Below, piece by piece: positions 6,741-13,791 of a stretch of 64,000 bases of DNA (position 1 is the stretch's first letter; every line of letters begins with the position of its first letter). Source of the stretch: a virus. The notes beneath the pieces are model-generated. The model ran no database searches, was not told the DNA's origin, and was given only the letters and a program-made list of their open reading frames with translations. The stretch is taken from the IMG/VR virus record IMGVR_UViG_3300042090_000199, positions 1 to 64,000 of that record; one strand, given 5' to 3'. Both the position numbers and the translations under genes were made by a program.

Positions 6741-6792
6741 CGTACTCGAACGCCCAGTCGAGTACGGCTTGGAAGAGAAGTACTCTTCCAAG
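6741..6792 (+). other. Twin hairpins, first with GCCCAG loop
   Basis: A 9-bp stem (6741-6749 with 6758-6766) closes on loop ACGCCCAG. A 10-bp stem (6768-6777 with 6783-6792, loop AAGTA) follows and ends two bases before the GAAGGGAG ribosome site of the gene at 6804. Confidence 0.7.
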
Positions 6793-6803
6793 AAGGGAGA
6801 ATC

Positions 6804-6971
6804 ATGGCTGACAAGACGCCGAGCGGTATCGGCAAGGCGATGAAGTTCTTTGGTCGCCTGCAGGGACAGTCGCTGAGCGCGTTCAAGGAGGAGTGGGATG
6901 CGTTGTCGGTCGAGTCGAAGGCGCAGATAACGGCCGGACTGTCCGGGGACGAGCCCTCGCTCACGTACTGA
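6804..6971 (+). CDS. Small helical protein (55 aa)
   Basis: ATG 6804 follows AGAAGGGAGAATC. The 55-residue product (MADKTPSGIGKAMKFFGRL) is helical and GC-rich in codon use. Function unknown. Confidence 0.7.
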   Translation: MADKTPSGIGKAMKFFGRLQGQSLSAFKEEWDALSVESKAQITAGLSGDEPSLTY

Positions 6972-6985
6972 TCTCCAGTGCGGAT

Positions 6986-7007
6986 CGCTCTCAGGAAACT
7001 GAGAGCG
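6986..7007 (+). other. Hairpin with GAAA tetraloop
   Basis: A perfect 9-bp stem (6986-6994 with 6999-7007) is closed by GAAA, a very stable RNA tetraloop. It lies between a stop and the GGAAAGGAG ribosome site of the gene at 7027. Confidence 0.65.
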
Positions 7008-7026
7008 GTTCGGAAAGGAGATAGGA

Positions 7027-7221
7027 ATGGCGAATAACAGTACACCTGAAGCAACAACCATTCTCCAGCGCCTACTCAGGCTGTCGGACAGCGATCTGCG
7101 CAACGCCCTAGGCATCGCGCTCGAATACTCCGACAAGTTCCATGGAAAGGGAGGTCCTCCAGGTAATCGTTTCATGGAGCAGATCAAGTTCGGGCTAGCA
7201 GAAGTCGAACCGGAGACCTGA
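7027..7221 (+). CDS. Small helical protein (64 aa)
   Basis: ATG 7027 follows GGAAAGGAGATAGG. The 64-residue product is mainly two helices with a Gly/Pro turn (HGKGGPPGNRF). No family is recognised. Confidence 0.7.
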   Translation: MANNSTPEATTILQRLLRLSDSDLRNALGIALEYSDKFHGKGGPPGNRFMEQIKFGLAEVEPET

Positions 7222-7222
7222 C

Positions 7223-7594
7223 GTGGAAACGTGCTATGTCGATAAAGACCATCGCGGGATAGCAGATCTGGTGCGTCCTGGCGAGCTAACGCCGAACTGG
7301 ACGATCACGCGGATCAATATCCCGTACGTACACAGAGGCAACGGTTACGGATCCGCTCTCCTCAAGCGTATCCTCGCAGATGCCGACAAGGAACAAGCAG
7401 TCCTGCAGCTAGAGGTCTTCCCCACAGGTGCCTTGAACTACGCTGAACTGGTAGCATGGTACGAGCGTAACGGCTTCGTCATGCAGGCGACAGGCTACAT
7501 GCGGAGGCCACCGCATCGTCACGATACGCGAGGAGTAGACTACTCCTGCTACGGCTGTAAAGACCCGACTAAAGCTAGCGAGTACGGCAAGTAA
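7223..7594 (+). CDS. GNAT-family N-acetyltransferase (123 aa)
   Basis: GTG 7223 starts two bases after the previous stop. The product resembles the GNAT fold. INIPYVHRGNGYGSALL (about 31-47) matches motif A, including the acetyl-CoA pyrophosphate-binding RGNGYG. LQLEVFP (about 61-67) and the AELVAWYERNGF segment (about 75-85) match later strands and the helix before the closing strand. The extra C-terminal tail has a CYGC pair. The family transfers an acetyl group from acetyl-CoA to an amine; the target here is unknown. Confidence 0.8.
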   Translation: METCYVDKDHRGIADLVRPGELTPNWTITRINIPYVHRGNGYGSALLKRILADADKEQAVLQLEVFPTGALNYAELVAWYERNGFVMQATGYMRRPPHRHDTRGVDYSCYGCKDPTKASEYGK

Positions 7595-7626
7595 GAAAGT
7601 TTATTGGGAAAACTTCAACTGGAGGC

Positions 7627-7656
7627 TAGCTTTCACCAGCGGAGCCAGCGTAAAAT
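7627..7656 (+). promoter_or_regulatory. Promoter P2 (TAGCTT-18-TAAAAT)
   Basis: TAGCTT (7627-7632), 18 bases, then TAAAAT (7651-7656), followed by AAAAGAAAAG. CTAGCTTT is shared with P1 and with the leftward promoter at 52,022. It drives the acidic-protein gene at 7774. Confidence 0.7.
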
Positions 7657-7691
7657 AAAAAGAAAAGGCAATTGCAAGAACCTGCGGGTGC

Positions 7692-7734
7692 GGTTCGTCT
7701 TCGGCTACGAAGGCGGATCGGACCACCACGGTCC
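7692..7734 (+). other. Twin leader hairpins
   Basis: A 12-bp stem with several G-T pairs (7692-7703 with 7708-7719, loop GCTA) is followed by GGACC/GGTCC (7720-7724 with 7730-7734). They form the leader between P2 and the gene at 7774. Confidence 0.5.
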
Positions 7735-7773
7735 AAGCGAACTAGTACGAACCACAACCTAAGGAGAGCCGAA

Positions 7774-8385
7774 ATGGCTGCTACCCGTACTGCGACTCGT
7801 AACCGCCGTCACGTCGCCGAGGAGACCCCCGAGGTCGAGACCCCCAAGGACGAGACCATCGAGGTCGAGGCCCCCAAGGACGAGACCGACGAGATCGCCT
7901 TCGACGACGGCGACGAGGTCGACGACCCCGAGGACGACGACGAGGCCGACGAGGACGAGGACGACGACGAGGACGAGGTCGACGACAAGGTCGAGACCAA
8001 GACCGAGCCTGTCAAGCCCACGCCTCACTCGCCAGTCACGCCCTTCCAGGCCTGCAAGCGTCTCAACGAGGCGCTCAAGGCCGCAGGCGTCAACAAGGTC
8101 ATCCAGGGCCCGATGATGTACACCTACGCCTCCAAGGGTAAGTTCAAGACGCGCTCGGCGACCAAGATCACCGCGAAGGGGATCTCCAAGCAGGTCCTCG
8201 AGATCGACGAGGAGTCCTTCACCGCCTGGATGACGGACTACATCGCCAGCGTCGTGGGCAAGAACGTCAACAAGGCCCAGCTCCAGAAGGTCGCCGACGA
8301 CGAGGCTGCGAAGGTCGACGTCGCCGAGGACCACGAGGACGACGGCGTCACGACGGGCGAGATCGAGGCCAGCGAGGCCGAGTGA
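7774..8385 (+). CDS. Acidic protein with HTH-like core (203 aa)
   Basis: ATG 7774 follows CTAAGGAGAGCCGAA. An in-frame upstream ATG at 7672 lies within the promoter leader. Residues 18-75 are almost all Glu/Asp and must be disordered. Residues about 85-160 form a globular core with a PMMYTYASKGKFKT segment typical of small actinophage HTH proteins. The C-terminus is acidic again. The gene at 15862 has the same acid-core-acid layout and may be a distant paralogue. Its own strong promoter and GC-rich codons suggest abundance. A nucleoid or DNA-mimic role is speculation. Confidence 0.75.
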   Translation: MAATRTATRNRRHVAEETPEVETPKDETIEVEAPKDETDEIAFDDGDEVDDPEDDDEADEDEDDDEDEVDDKVETKTEPVKPTPHSPVTPFQACKRLNEALKAAGVNKVIQGPMMYTYASKGKFKTRSATKITAKGISKQVLEIDEESFTAWMTDYIASVVGKNVNKAQLQKVADDEAAKVDVAEDHEDDGVTTGEIEASEAE

Positions 8386-8398
8386 TCGCGTGACGGTC

Positions 8399-8424
8399 AG
8401 CGGCGGGACGCCCAGCCCGCCGCT
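8399..8424 (+). other. Hairpin with GCCCAG loop
   Basis: A 9-bp GC stem (8399-8407 with 8416-8424) closes on loop ACGCCCAG, identical to the loop at 6750-6757. It lies in the spacer before the gene at 8458. Confidence 0.7.
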
Positions 8425-8457
8425 TGGCCGCCGGTGATCAATCGGAAGGGAGAAAGT

Positions 8458-8697
8458 ATGGCACTACCCATAAAACTCATAGGTCATGCTAGGAGGCTAA
8501 ACAAAGCTCTGTCGGATGCTAAGGCTAGTATTCCGGCGGAGCTTGATAATCTCCAGCGCATCGTAGATAGGATGAGAGGCCCTATGGGGTCTTGCAGTCC
8601 TGCAACTATTGCTAGCCTACGTCAAGCAATAAACCGGATAGACGCCGCGATTAGCGAAGTCGAAGGCGCGGTAGACGCAATCCAGGACGAGGCGTAG
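8458..8697 (+). CDS. Helical coiled-coil-type protein (79 aa)
   Basis: ATG 8458 follows GGAAGGGAGAAAGT; an upstream ATG-like start at 8434 would lie before this ribosome site. The 79-residue product is almost wholly helical with heptad-like hydrophobics. Function unknown. Confidence 0.7.
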   Translation: MALPIKLIGHARRLNKALSDAKASIPAELDNLQRIVDRMRGPMGSCSPATIASLRQAINRIDAAISEVEGAVDAIQDEA

Positions 8698-8702
8698 TAT
8701 GA

Positions 8703-8721
8703 CGTTCTAGAAGGGAGAACG
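8703..8721 (+). promoter_or_regulatory. Ribosome site inside a hairpin loop
   Basis: CGTTCT (8703-8708) pairs with AGAACG (8716-8721), leaving AGAAGGG, the ribosome site of the gene at 8725, in the loop. Such a layout may present or mask the site. Confidence 0.5.
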
Positions 8722-8724
8722 CGA

Positions 8725-8934
8725 ATGTGCATACACGATGGCATGAACGAAGACTGCCCAGGAAAAGGCTGTCCTTGTCCTTGCATGAACTGCCTCATGG
8801 GCCCGAAGATGTACCAAGTTAAGGTCATCGACGAGAACGGTGTTCAGCAGGGCGAAGCCAAGATGATGACCGAGGAGGAGCTCGACGATCTCGAAGACGG
8901 CCTACCAGAGGACTGGACGGTCGAGTATGTCTAG
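8725..8934 (+). CDS. Cys-rich N-terminus small protein (69 aa)
   Basis: ATG 8725 follows AAGGGAGAACGCGA. Residues 2-23 hold six Cys (CIHD, DCPGKGCPCPCMNC), suggesting a compact metal site. An acidic segment follows. It overlaps the next gene by eight bases. No family is recognised. Confidence 0.7.
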   Translation: MCIHDGMNEDCPGKGCPCPCMNCLMGPKMYQVKVIDENGVQQGEAKMMTEEELDDLEDGLPEDWTVEYV

Positions 8935-9316
8935 GGTTATCATCCTGTCGTTCCGAGACAACGATGTTGCGGAGCACTTCGCACGTCAAGTTCTCGAAGG
9001 ACAAGAGAACGCCATGTGCTCGGTCTTGCCTGCGACAGGTGTCAAGATCGAGGCACTGATCGCACGTCCTACACAGAAGTGCAAAGGACCTCATCGCGTC
9101 CCTGGTAAGCTCAGGTCGCAGATGGGCTGGAGCCGTACGAGGCGTTACGGCTGGTGGGTCTGTAGCGTCTGCAACAAGTGCGCGCCGAAGGTCGTTCGTG
9201 ACTTCATCACGAACATGATCGGTGGGTACAACAATCTCCTGACGGAGCTGACAGGCGAAAACCCAGAAGAACCAGCTCCTTGGTACCGATACAGAAGGCC
9301 ATACGGGACATTATGA
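8927..9316 (+). CDS. Protein with CxxC pair (129 aa)
   Basis: ATG 8927 lies inside the end of the previous gene. The 129-residue product has an alpha/beta N-terminal half (MSRVIILSFRDND) and a basic Trp-rich middle with CSVCNKC (about 83-89). Function unknown. The stop overlaps the next start (ATGA). Confidence 0.7.
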   Translation: MSRVIILSFRDNDVAEHFARQVLEGQENAMCSVLPATGVKIEALIARPTQKCKGPHRVPGKLRSQMGWSRTRRYGWWVCSVCNKCAPKVVRDFITNMIGGYNNLLTELTGENPEEPAPWYRYRRPYGTL

Positions 9317-9651
9317 GCAAGCTCGGGACGATCTATCTTCTCCACTGGGATGGTCGTCTCGGCTCTGGTGCTCCGCGTAATCAAGCCTGGCATTACACAG
9401 GCTGGTACAGGTCTGAGAGTCGTATCGACCATCACAGAAACGGTACATCAGACGTTGCAATCGTGAACGCCTTCCTAAGAGCTGGATTCGGATTCGTTAT
9501 TGCACGGACACGAGAAGGTACTAAGGAAGACGAACGTCGAATCAAGAATGCAGGTGGGGCTCGACGATACTGCCCTATCTGTACAGAACACCCAAGGGAA
9601 GGTGTATGGGGTGTATTACACGGAAGTGTTCCTAAGAGGCATAGGCAATAG
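9313..9651 (+). CDS. GIY-YIG-like nuclease domain protein (112 aa)
   Basis: ATG 9313 overlaps the previous stop. IYLLHWDG at residues 7-14 and HYTGWY about 20 residues on match the two signature strands of the GIY-YIG fold. Next come R and H residues (ESRIDHHRNG), then FVIARTREG and a closing RRIKNAGGARRYCPIC. This last pattern is seen in small actinobacterial GIY-YIG-like proteins. The family cuts or nicks DNA. The usual catalytic Glu is not obvious in this short copy, so activity is uncertain. Confidence 0.7.
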   Translation: MSKLGTIYLLHWDGRLGSGAPRNQAWHYTGWYRSESRIDHHRNGTSDVAIVNAFLRAGFGFVIARTREGTKEDERRIKNAGGARRYCPICTEHPREGVWGVLHGSVPKRHRQ

Positions 9652-9901
9652 CCTCTACTGGATGGGAATAACTGATCCTAGCCTAGCAGGCTACAACGAC
9701 GAAGACCCTGACGACCATTTCGTCTGGGTCTCCGCAGGTACCGGAGAGATCCACCTGAGCAACGAAGGTTGCTGGTGGCTCCACTGGGATCAAACGCACG
9801 GCGTCGATGACGAAAAGGAACTTACAGTGCCTGTCACAGAAGATCCTGCAGTCATAGCTCGGTGGCTTCTTGATCAGATCCCTCAGTTCGAGAAGCAGTA
9901 G
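9611..9901 (+). CDS. Protein of unknown function (96 aa), start uncertain
   Basis: The frame is open from before 9500, but GTG 9611 has the best-placed ribosome site (AAGGGAAGG at 9594-9602). Alternatives are ATG 9500, ATG 9548 and ATG 9662. The product has Trp-rich segments (HFVWVSAGTGEIHLS, CWWLHWDQ) and a helical end, and reads like a small beta-sheet protein. It overlaps the GIY-YIG gene by 41 bases with this start. Confidence 0.6.
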   Translation: MYYTEVFLRGIGNSLYWMGITDPSLAGYNDEDPDDHFVWVSAGTGEIHLSNEGCWWLHWDQTHGVDDEKELTVPVTEDPAVIARWLLDQIPQFEKQ

Positions 9902-9904
9902 ATC

Positions 9905-10168
9905 ATGGCACTCGAAGTCGTCGAAGTAGACGGCGAACACGTTACGTACTCGATTACAGAGGCTACCGACAAGTTCTCGATCGGTTATCTCGACCTCGTA
10001 TTCGAGATATGCACAGACGGAGACATGACCATTTACAACCCCCTGTCCAAGAAGCGCCTCTGGGTAGCTTCTGGTCTGGCACAAGACACGAACATCTACG
10101 ACGCTATGACACGCGTAATAAGAGTAGCCAAGGAACTGAAGTTCCTCGGCGACCCCGACGAAGACTAG
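9905..10168 (+). CDS. Small protein of unknown function (87 aa)
   Basis: ATG 9905 follows the previous stop by three bases. The 87-residue product is beta-rich at the N-terminus (MALEVVEVDGEHVTYSITE) and helical at the C-terminus. It is the last gene before a terminator. Function unknown. Confidence 0.7.
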   Translation: MALEVVEVDGEHVTYSITEATDKFSIGYLDLVFEICTDGDMTIYNPLSKKRLWVASGLAQDTNIYDAMTRVIRVAKELKFLGDPDED

Positions 10169-10188
10169 CGTTGACGAAGACTAGCGTT
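10157..10188 (+). repeat. Tandem 16-bp duplication at a gene end
   Basis: GACGAAGACTAGCGTT occurs at 10157-10172 and again at 10173-10188. The first copy holds the stop codon of the gene at 9905, so the duplication adds a second in-register stop region and does not change the protein. It looks like a recent slippage event. Confidence 0.7.
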
Positions 10189-10190
10189 AG

Positions 10191-10224
10191 AGACGCCGTC
10201 TGTCTCGGCAGACGGCATCTCTTT
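10191..10224 (+). terminator. Rho-independent-type terminator
   Basis: GCCGTCTG (10195-10202) pairs with CAGACGGC (10209-10216) around TCTCGG. AGA/TCT extends the stem, and CTCTTT follows. It closes the P2 block just before promoter P3. Confidence 0.7.
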
Positions 10225-10248
10225 GCTAAAACTTTGCGATTTTTTCCC

Positions 10249-10278
10249 TTGCGTTTGCTTATCGTCATCATTTATAAT
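10249..10278 (+). promoter_or_regulatory. Promoter P3 (TTGCGT-18-TATAAT)
   Basis: TTGCGT (10249-10254), 18 bases, then TATAAT (10273-10278). A T-run and CCC lie directly upstream, similar to P4. It drives the DUF3631 ATPase operon. Confidence 0.8.
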
Positions 10279-10315
10279 TAAGAAAGAAAAAAGAATGAAA
10301 GGAGGTACTGGTCTC

Positions 10316-10636
10316 TTGAGGCTGTCGATGCAGGACATTTATGAAGCTGTCAATGATCCACTATGGCAGCATTTCAGGAAGTCCCTAAAAGGTGTCTCCA
10401 CGGAAGCCAAGATAGGCAAGCTCAAGGAATACCTGAAAGACGTTGGACCGTTTGATAGCAGAGACTTTGACTCGACCAAGCCTTACATTCGAGTCCAGAA
10501 CTACATTAACGCACTTTCCAGAGGCGGGCAGATAGAGCCTACAGATCGGTCGCTATCTGTCCGGAGGCAACTAGAAGAGGTAGTAATCAAAAGGTTACAG
10601 TCTCTTCCCAACGAAAATGGAAGGAGGTACCAGTGA
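10316..10636 (+). CDS. Small helical protein upstream of ATPase (106 aa)
   Basis: TTG 10316 is preferred because GGAGGT (10301-10306) sits nine bases upstream. ATG 10295 would place that ribosome site inside the gene, and ATG 10328 is the other option. The product is helical and basic. Its end overlaps the ATPase start by four bases, so the two are coupled and may work together in replication. No family is recognised. Confidence 0.65.
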   Translation: MRLSMQDIYEAVNDPLWQHFRKSLKGVSTEAKIGKLKEYLKDVGPFDSRDFDSTKPYIRVQNYINALSRGGQIEPTDRSLSVRRQLEEVVIKRLQSLPNENGRRYQ

Positions 10637-11877
10637 CTAACACAAAGGAAATCGAAGGTCTAACCAACAACCTAGCTGCTGCATTCACTCCCAGAGAAGG
10701 TAGCAACCAAGTTCCGGCTAGGCTTCACGAAGCTGCGGTAGAGCTCGACAAGATGATGACGTCTAAAGAGCCCTGTCCGCTAGATGTCGTACGTGAATTC
10801 GTAGGACGTTTCGTCTACGCAAGCGACGCCGAGCTAGACATTCTTACTGTCTGGATCGCGCACACTTACGTGTTCCAAGCGTACTACGCGACTCCTCGTC
10901 TGGCAGTCATGGCGCCTATGAAAGAGGCAGGCAAGACAACTGTCCTCAACATGATCGCAGCCCTCGGCAAGAATGCGATCGTAACTATGAACGCGTCAGC
11001 GGCAGCGCTGTACGCGATCATCGATCAGGAGCACCCCACGATCGCTTTCGACGAGACGGACAACATGTGGGGCCCAACTGGGCAAGGTAGCAGATACCGT
11101 GAGCAACTGTCGATCCTCAACAACGGGTACACGCAGGACGGCTTCGTCCTGAGGAGTCGGAGCGGCAGCGCGTATAAGTACCCTGTCTTCGTGTGTGCTG
11201 CGTTCGCAGGTATCGGCAAGCTGCCAGACACGCTCGCGAGTCGGAGCATTCCGATCAACATGAGGCCGGTGCCAGACACTGTCGACCTGCAGGAGTACGA
11301 GCCAGATCTGTTCCGAGGCGAGGCAGCGAGGGTCGCGGAGATCCTTCAGTCCTGGCTGGCAGAACGGGGACCAGAGCTCGACCTCCAACCAGATATGCCC
11401 GAAGGTCTTAGGTCACGCAGACGTCAGATCATGAAGGTCATGATCGGAATAGGCGACCTAGCAGGACCAGACTGGAGTGCTCGAATCCGTCAGGCTTGCA
11501 GAGAGGTAGTCCTCGGCATTTCACGGACTGCCAAGGTCAGCCCTGCGGAAGAGCTCATCAGGATCGTCACGTCTGTCACAGGACAAGGGATCTTCCTACC
11601 GACAGGCGACTTGATCGCCCTACTCAAGATCCAGCGAGACCACGACAACAAGATCTCGTGGGCGACTTGGCTGGACAACCCGATTATCGCGGCGCGTCAG
11701 ATCGCCAACATTCTCAAGCCGTACGGAATCGAGACTCAGCAGAAGTGGCTCGACGGTGAAAACCGTAGAGGCTACAACACCAGTGACTTCCATATGTGGG
11801 CGCAAGCTCGCGCGGCCAAGGAAGAACCGCAGGTCGTCGTAGACGAAGATCCTGACGAGGAGGACGAAGCCGAATGA
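10633..11877 (+). CDS. DUF3631-type ATPase, primase/helicase-like (414 aa)
   Basis: GTG 10633 follows AAGGAGGTACCA. The product resembles DUF3631 proteins, P-loop ATPases of phages and plasmids related to D5/primase-associated helicases. APMKEAGKTT (94-103) is a Walker A variant and PTIAFDETD (135-143) a Walker B. A GIGKLPDTLASRSI segment near 194-207 matches the arginine-containing region after sensor 1, and an acidic tail closes the protein. It probably unwinds or remodels DNA at replication forks. The upstream small protein is coupled to it. Confidence 0.8.
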   Translation: MTNTKEIEGLTNNLAAAFTPREGSNQVPARLHEAAVELDKMMTSKEPCPLDVVREFVGRFVYASDAELDILTVWIAHTYVFQAYYATPRLAVMAPMKEAGKTTVLNMIAALGKNAIVTMNASAAALYAIIDQEHPTIAFDETDNMWGPTGQGSRYREQLSILNNGYTQDGFVLRSRSGSAYKYPVFVCAAFAGIGKLPDTLASRSIPINMRPVPDTVDLQEYEPDLFRGEAARVAEILQSWLAERGPELDLQPDMPEGLRSRRRQIMKVMIGIGDLAGPDWSARIRQACREVVLGISRTAKVSPAEELIRIVTSVTGQGIFLPTGDLIALLKIQRDHDNKISWATWLDNPIIAARQIANILKPYGIETQQKWLDGENRRGYNTSDFHMWAQARAAKEEPQVVVDEDPDEEDEAE

Positions 11878-12032
11878 TCCAGATTCGAGTGTTCTACTCG
11901 GACAACTTCATCCACGCCTCGAATTCCTACGTAGCACCAAGGAAGGTCACTGTGGTCGACCTTGAGCGTTACTTCAAGCAGTTTAACAAATACGGCTGGT
12001 CAGCTTGGGCTGAGATCGAAGTCGTATCATGA
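11874..12032 (+). CDS. Small protein of unknown function (52 aa)
   Basis: ATG 11874 overlaps the ATPase stop by four bases. The 52-residue product (MIQIRVFYSDNFIHASNS) reads as beta-beta-alpha-beta. It is coupled on both sides by ATGA overlaps. Function unknown. Confidence 0.65.
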   Translation: MIQIRVFYSDNFIHASNSYVAPRKVTVVDLERYFKQFNKYGWSAWAEIEVVS

Positions 12033-12229
12033 GTTACGAAGCAGTAAGCAGTCCGAACGCTCCGAGACCGGACGACCCTCTGGTCATTAGCATATCGGAA
12101 GGTCTGGCTGCGATAGCACGTAACTACGTGCGAGAAGGTTCCGGCCCGGGGTCTCGCTTCGAAGGGCGCCTACTTGAGGACGTCCAGGCAGAGTGGGTCG
12201 TGAGGGGGTTCAGAAGCAATGGGGCATGA
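12029..12229 (+). CDS. Small protein of unknown function (66 aa)
   Basis: ATG 12029 overlaps the upstream stop (ATGA). The 66-residue product has a short Pro-rich lead and two helices. It overlaps the next gene by 11 bases. No family is recognised. Confidence 0.65.
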   Translation: MSYEAVSSPNAPRPDDPLVISISEGLAAIARNYVREGSGPGSRFEGRLLEDVQAEWVVRGFRSNGA

Positions 12230-12554
12230 CTATCACCAAGGGCAGCCGAACTACAACCGGAAGCAGCTGTTTCATGATGGCTGTACCGAGTGTAAGCTAC
12301 GTGCAGAGAACCCCTCGTTCCTGTTCGACCATGTCGACATGCGAGAAGCATGGGCTCGAGCCATCAAGCTAGGCAAAGGCGAACTAGAAGACCATGATCT
12401 TCCGATCAGTGACATCGAGCAGCCAGTCCTGCGGATGCTGTGGTCCATGATCATAGGTCTCGAACGCCACGGACTCCCTATCGGGTCTTATCCACCAGAT
12501 GTAGCGGTAGTTCTAGGTCGTGCACGTCAGATCCTAGAGGACATTAAGAACTAG
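12219..12554 (+). CDS. Small protein with CxxC (111 aa)
   Basis: ATG 12219 lies within the end of the previous gene. The 111-residue product has HDGCTECK near residues 19-26, a possible metal site with the preceding His, then a helical body. Function unknown. Confidence 0.65.
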   Translation: MGHDYHQGQPNYNRKQLFHDGCTECKLRAENPSFLFDHVDMREAWARAIKLGKGELEDHDLPISDIEQPVLRMLWSMIIGLERHGLPIGSYPPDVAVVLGRARQILEDIKN

Positions 12555-12580
12555 TACGAACACACAGAAAGAACCCGGCT

Positions 12581-13048
12581 ATGGCATCAAAAGTTATCAG
12601 GATCGAATTCCGAGGAGCGCACAAGTGCTTTAACCAGCTGCGCTCGAACAACAACCGAGGCCTCATAGCGGCCTACAGGTTCGGCGAGATCATGATGGTT
12701 CTGAACAGGCAGGGCTTTACGCTCGACGAGCTCGGCGCAGAATTCGACCGCAAGGCCAGAACGATCTCCATGTACATCAAGCTGTTCAAGATGTACGAGG
12801 ACGAGCAGGCACTGCTCTCAACGGCAGACAAGATGAAGACCTGGAGCGTCTCGCGTCTCACCGGCAACACCGCGGTCGAGCTCATGGTCTTCCTCTACCA
12901 CTGCAGCAACTGCGGTGCCAAGGGCGACGACATCGTCAAGACCAAGAGGCGGAAGGACGAAGTCGAAGCCGAGAAGGAACTAGCCGACGCAGCTACCGGC
13001 GCTACTACGGTCGAGTTCAAGGCGCCCGAATACAAGCAGGCGAACTAG
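12581..13048 (+). CDS. HTH protein with C-terminal CxxC (155 aa)
   Basis: ATG 12581 follows AGAAAGAACCCGGCT. Residues about 38-80 (VLNRQGFTLDELGAEFDRKA then RTISMYIKLFKMY) read as a helix-turn-helix of the ParB/Spo0J-like KorB type. A CSNCG pair lies near 108-112, and a charged helical tail follows. It probably binds DNA and may regulate transcription or partition; the target is not visible. Its stop overlaps the next GTG. Confidence 0.65.
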   Translation: MASKVIRIEFRGAHKCFNQLRSNNNRGLIAAYRFGEIMMVLNRQGFTLDELGAEFDRKARTISMYIKLFKMYEDEQALLSTADKMKTWSVSRLTGNTAVELMVFLYHCSNCGAKGDDIVKTKRRKDEVEAEKELADAATGATTVEFKAPEYKQAN

Positions 13049-13281
13049 TGGACTCGATTAAGGCAGCTTTCGCAGCCGACATTCAGGAGCTCGTCAAGAA
13101 GGCTGTCGAAGACAAAGATACGGCCGTTCCTGACGGGTTTCCTAGGCTCAGCGATCAGTTCACAGATGTCGTCGCAATAGAGTATCAGCGCATCTCCGAT
13201 CTTGTAGGAGTAGTGCGAATCAACGGTGTATCAGGTAGAGGGCCTCGCTACTTCGAAGTCATCGTGAAGGAACGTTACTAG
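13048..13281 (+). CDS. Small protein of unknown function (77 aa)
   Basis: GTG 13048 shares its first base with the previous stop (TAGTG). The 77-residue product has a helical N-terminal half and a beta-rich C-terminal half. It ends the block before a 301-base gap. Confidence 0.65.
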   Translation: MDSIKAAFAADIQELVKKAVEDKDTAVPDGFPRLSDQFTDVVAIEYQRISDLVGVVRINGVSGRGPRYFEVIVKERY

Positions 13282-13582
13282 AGCCGTCGAGGCAGAGGCG
13301 AAACTCGCTCGATGCCTATAATTAAAGATATCCAACCACAGAACGGAAGGAGGTGAGGCTCCTAGATATCCTAATAGTCAAAGGCTAGTAGTCTCAGAAA
13401 TCCAACTAGTAACCGGAGCAACAAATCATCCCACCGCTGGAAGTATACGCGGGGATGCAGCTAGGCTCACAGGCACCGTGGCCTGTGAGGGTGCCACACG
13501 AACAAGGGTTCGCGGACACCCAAACCATGCCAGCGCTACCCGACTGGCCACGCAGCATCAACAGGAACAGGGAAGGTACATA
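13282..13582 (+). other. 301-base non-coding gap with hairpin and -10-like box
   Basis: A TATAAT box lies at 13317-13322 without a matching -35 at 18 bp. An isolated GGAAGGAGGTG ribosome-like site is at 13346-13356, followed only by an 11-codon frame. A 9-bp hairpin occurs at 13466-13489. AGATATCC occurs twice (13327 and 13364). I see no longer gene before 13583; a leader peptide or small RNA is possible. Confidence 0.4.
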
Positions 13583-13693
13583 ATGGTCCGAGGCGCGAGC
13601 AACTCGCAGGGCCCAGATCCCGCCCAGAGTGACTGGGAACTCCAGGAACTCCGCAAGGCTCAGACCGACACCTGGACGCTGCAGGGTCTCTAA
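13583..13693 (+). CDS. Very small protein (36 aa)
   Basis: ATG 13583 follows CAGGGAAGGTACATA, a good ribosome site. The 36-residue product is polar (MVRGASNSQGPDPAQSDW). A strong hairpin follows it. Codon use is GC-rich. Function unknown. Confidence 0.55.
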   Translation: MVRGASNSQGPDPAQSDWELQELRKAQTDTWTLQGL

Positions 13694-13714
13694 CCCTTAG
13701 CAGTCCTCAAGACT

Positions 13715-13742
13715 CCGGGGCGCCTGGAGACAGGCGTCCCGG
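13715..13742 (+). terminator. 12-bp hairpin with GAGA loop
   Basis: A 12-bp stem (13715-13726 with 13731-13742, one G-T) is closed by GAGA and followed by TTTGGGG. It could be a weak terminator or a processing site between the genes at 13583 and 13792. Confidence 0.5.
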
Positions 13743-13791
13743 TTTGGGGCGCAACTAGCGCCTGTAGTAACAACTGAAAGGAACCCGATCC

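Noticed and set aside
7759-8334. Leftward frame of 191 codons opposite the 7774 gene
   Set aside because: Its Leu/Val/Gly-repeat composition is the antisense of the Asp/Glu-rich coding strand.
13317-13322. TATAAT box as a further family promoter
   Set aside because: The hexamer 18 bases upstream is CAGAGG, unlike the other -35 boxes, so it is only noted in the gap entry.
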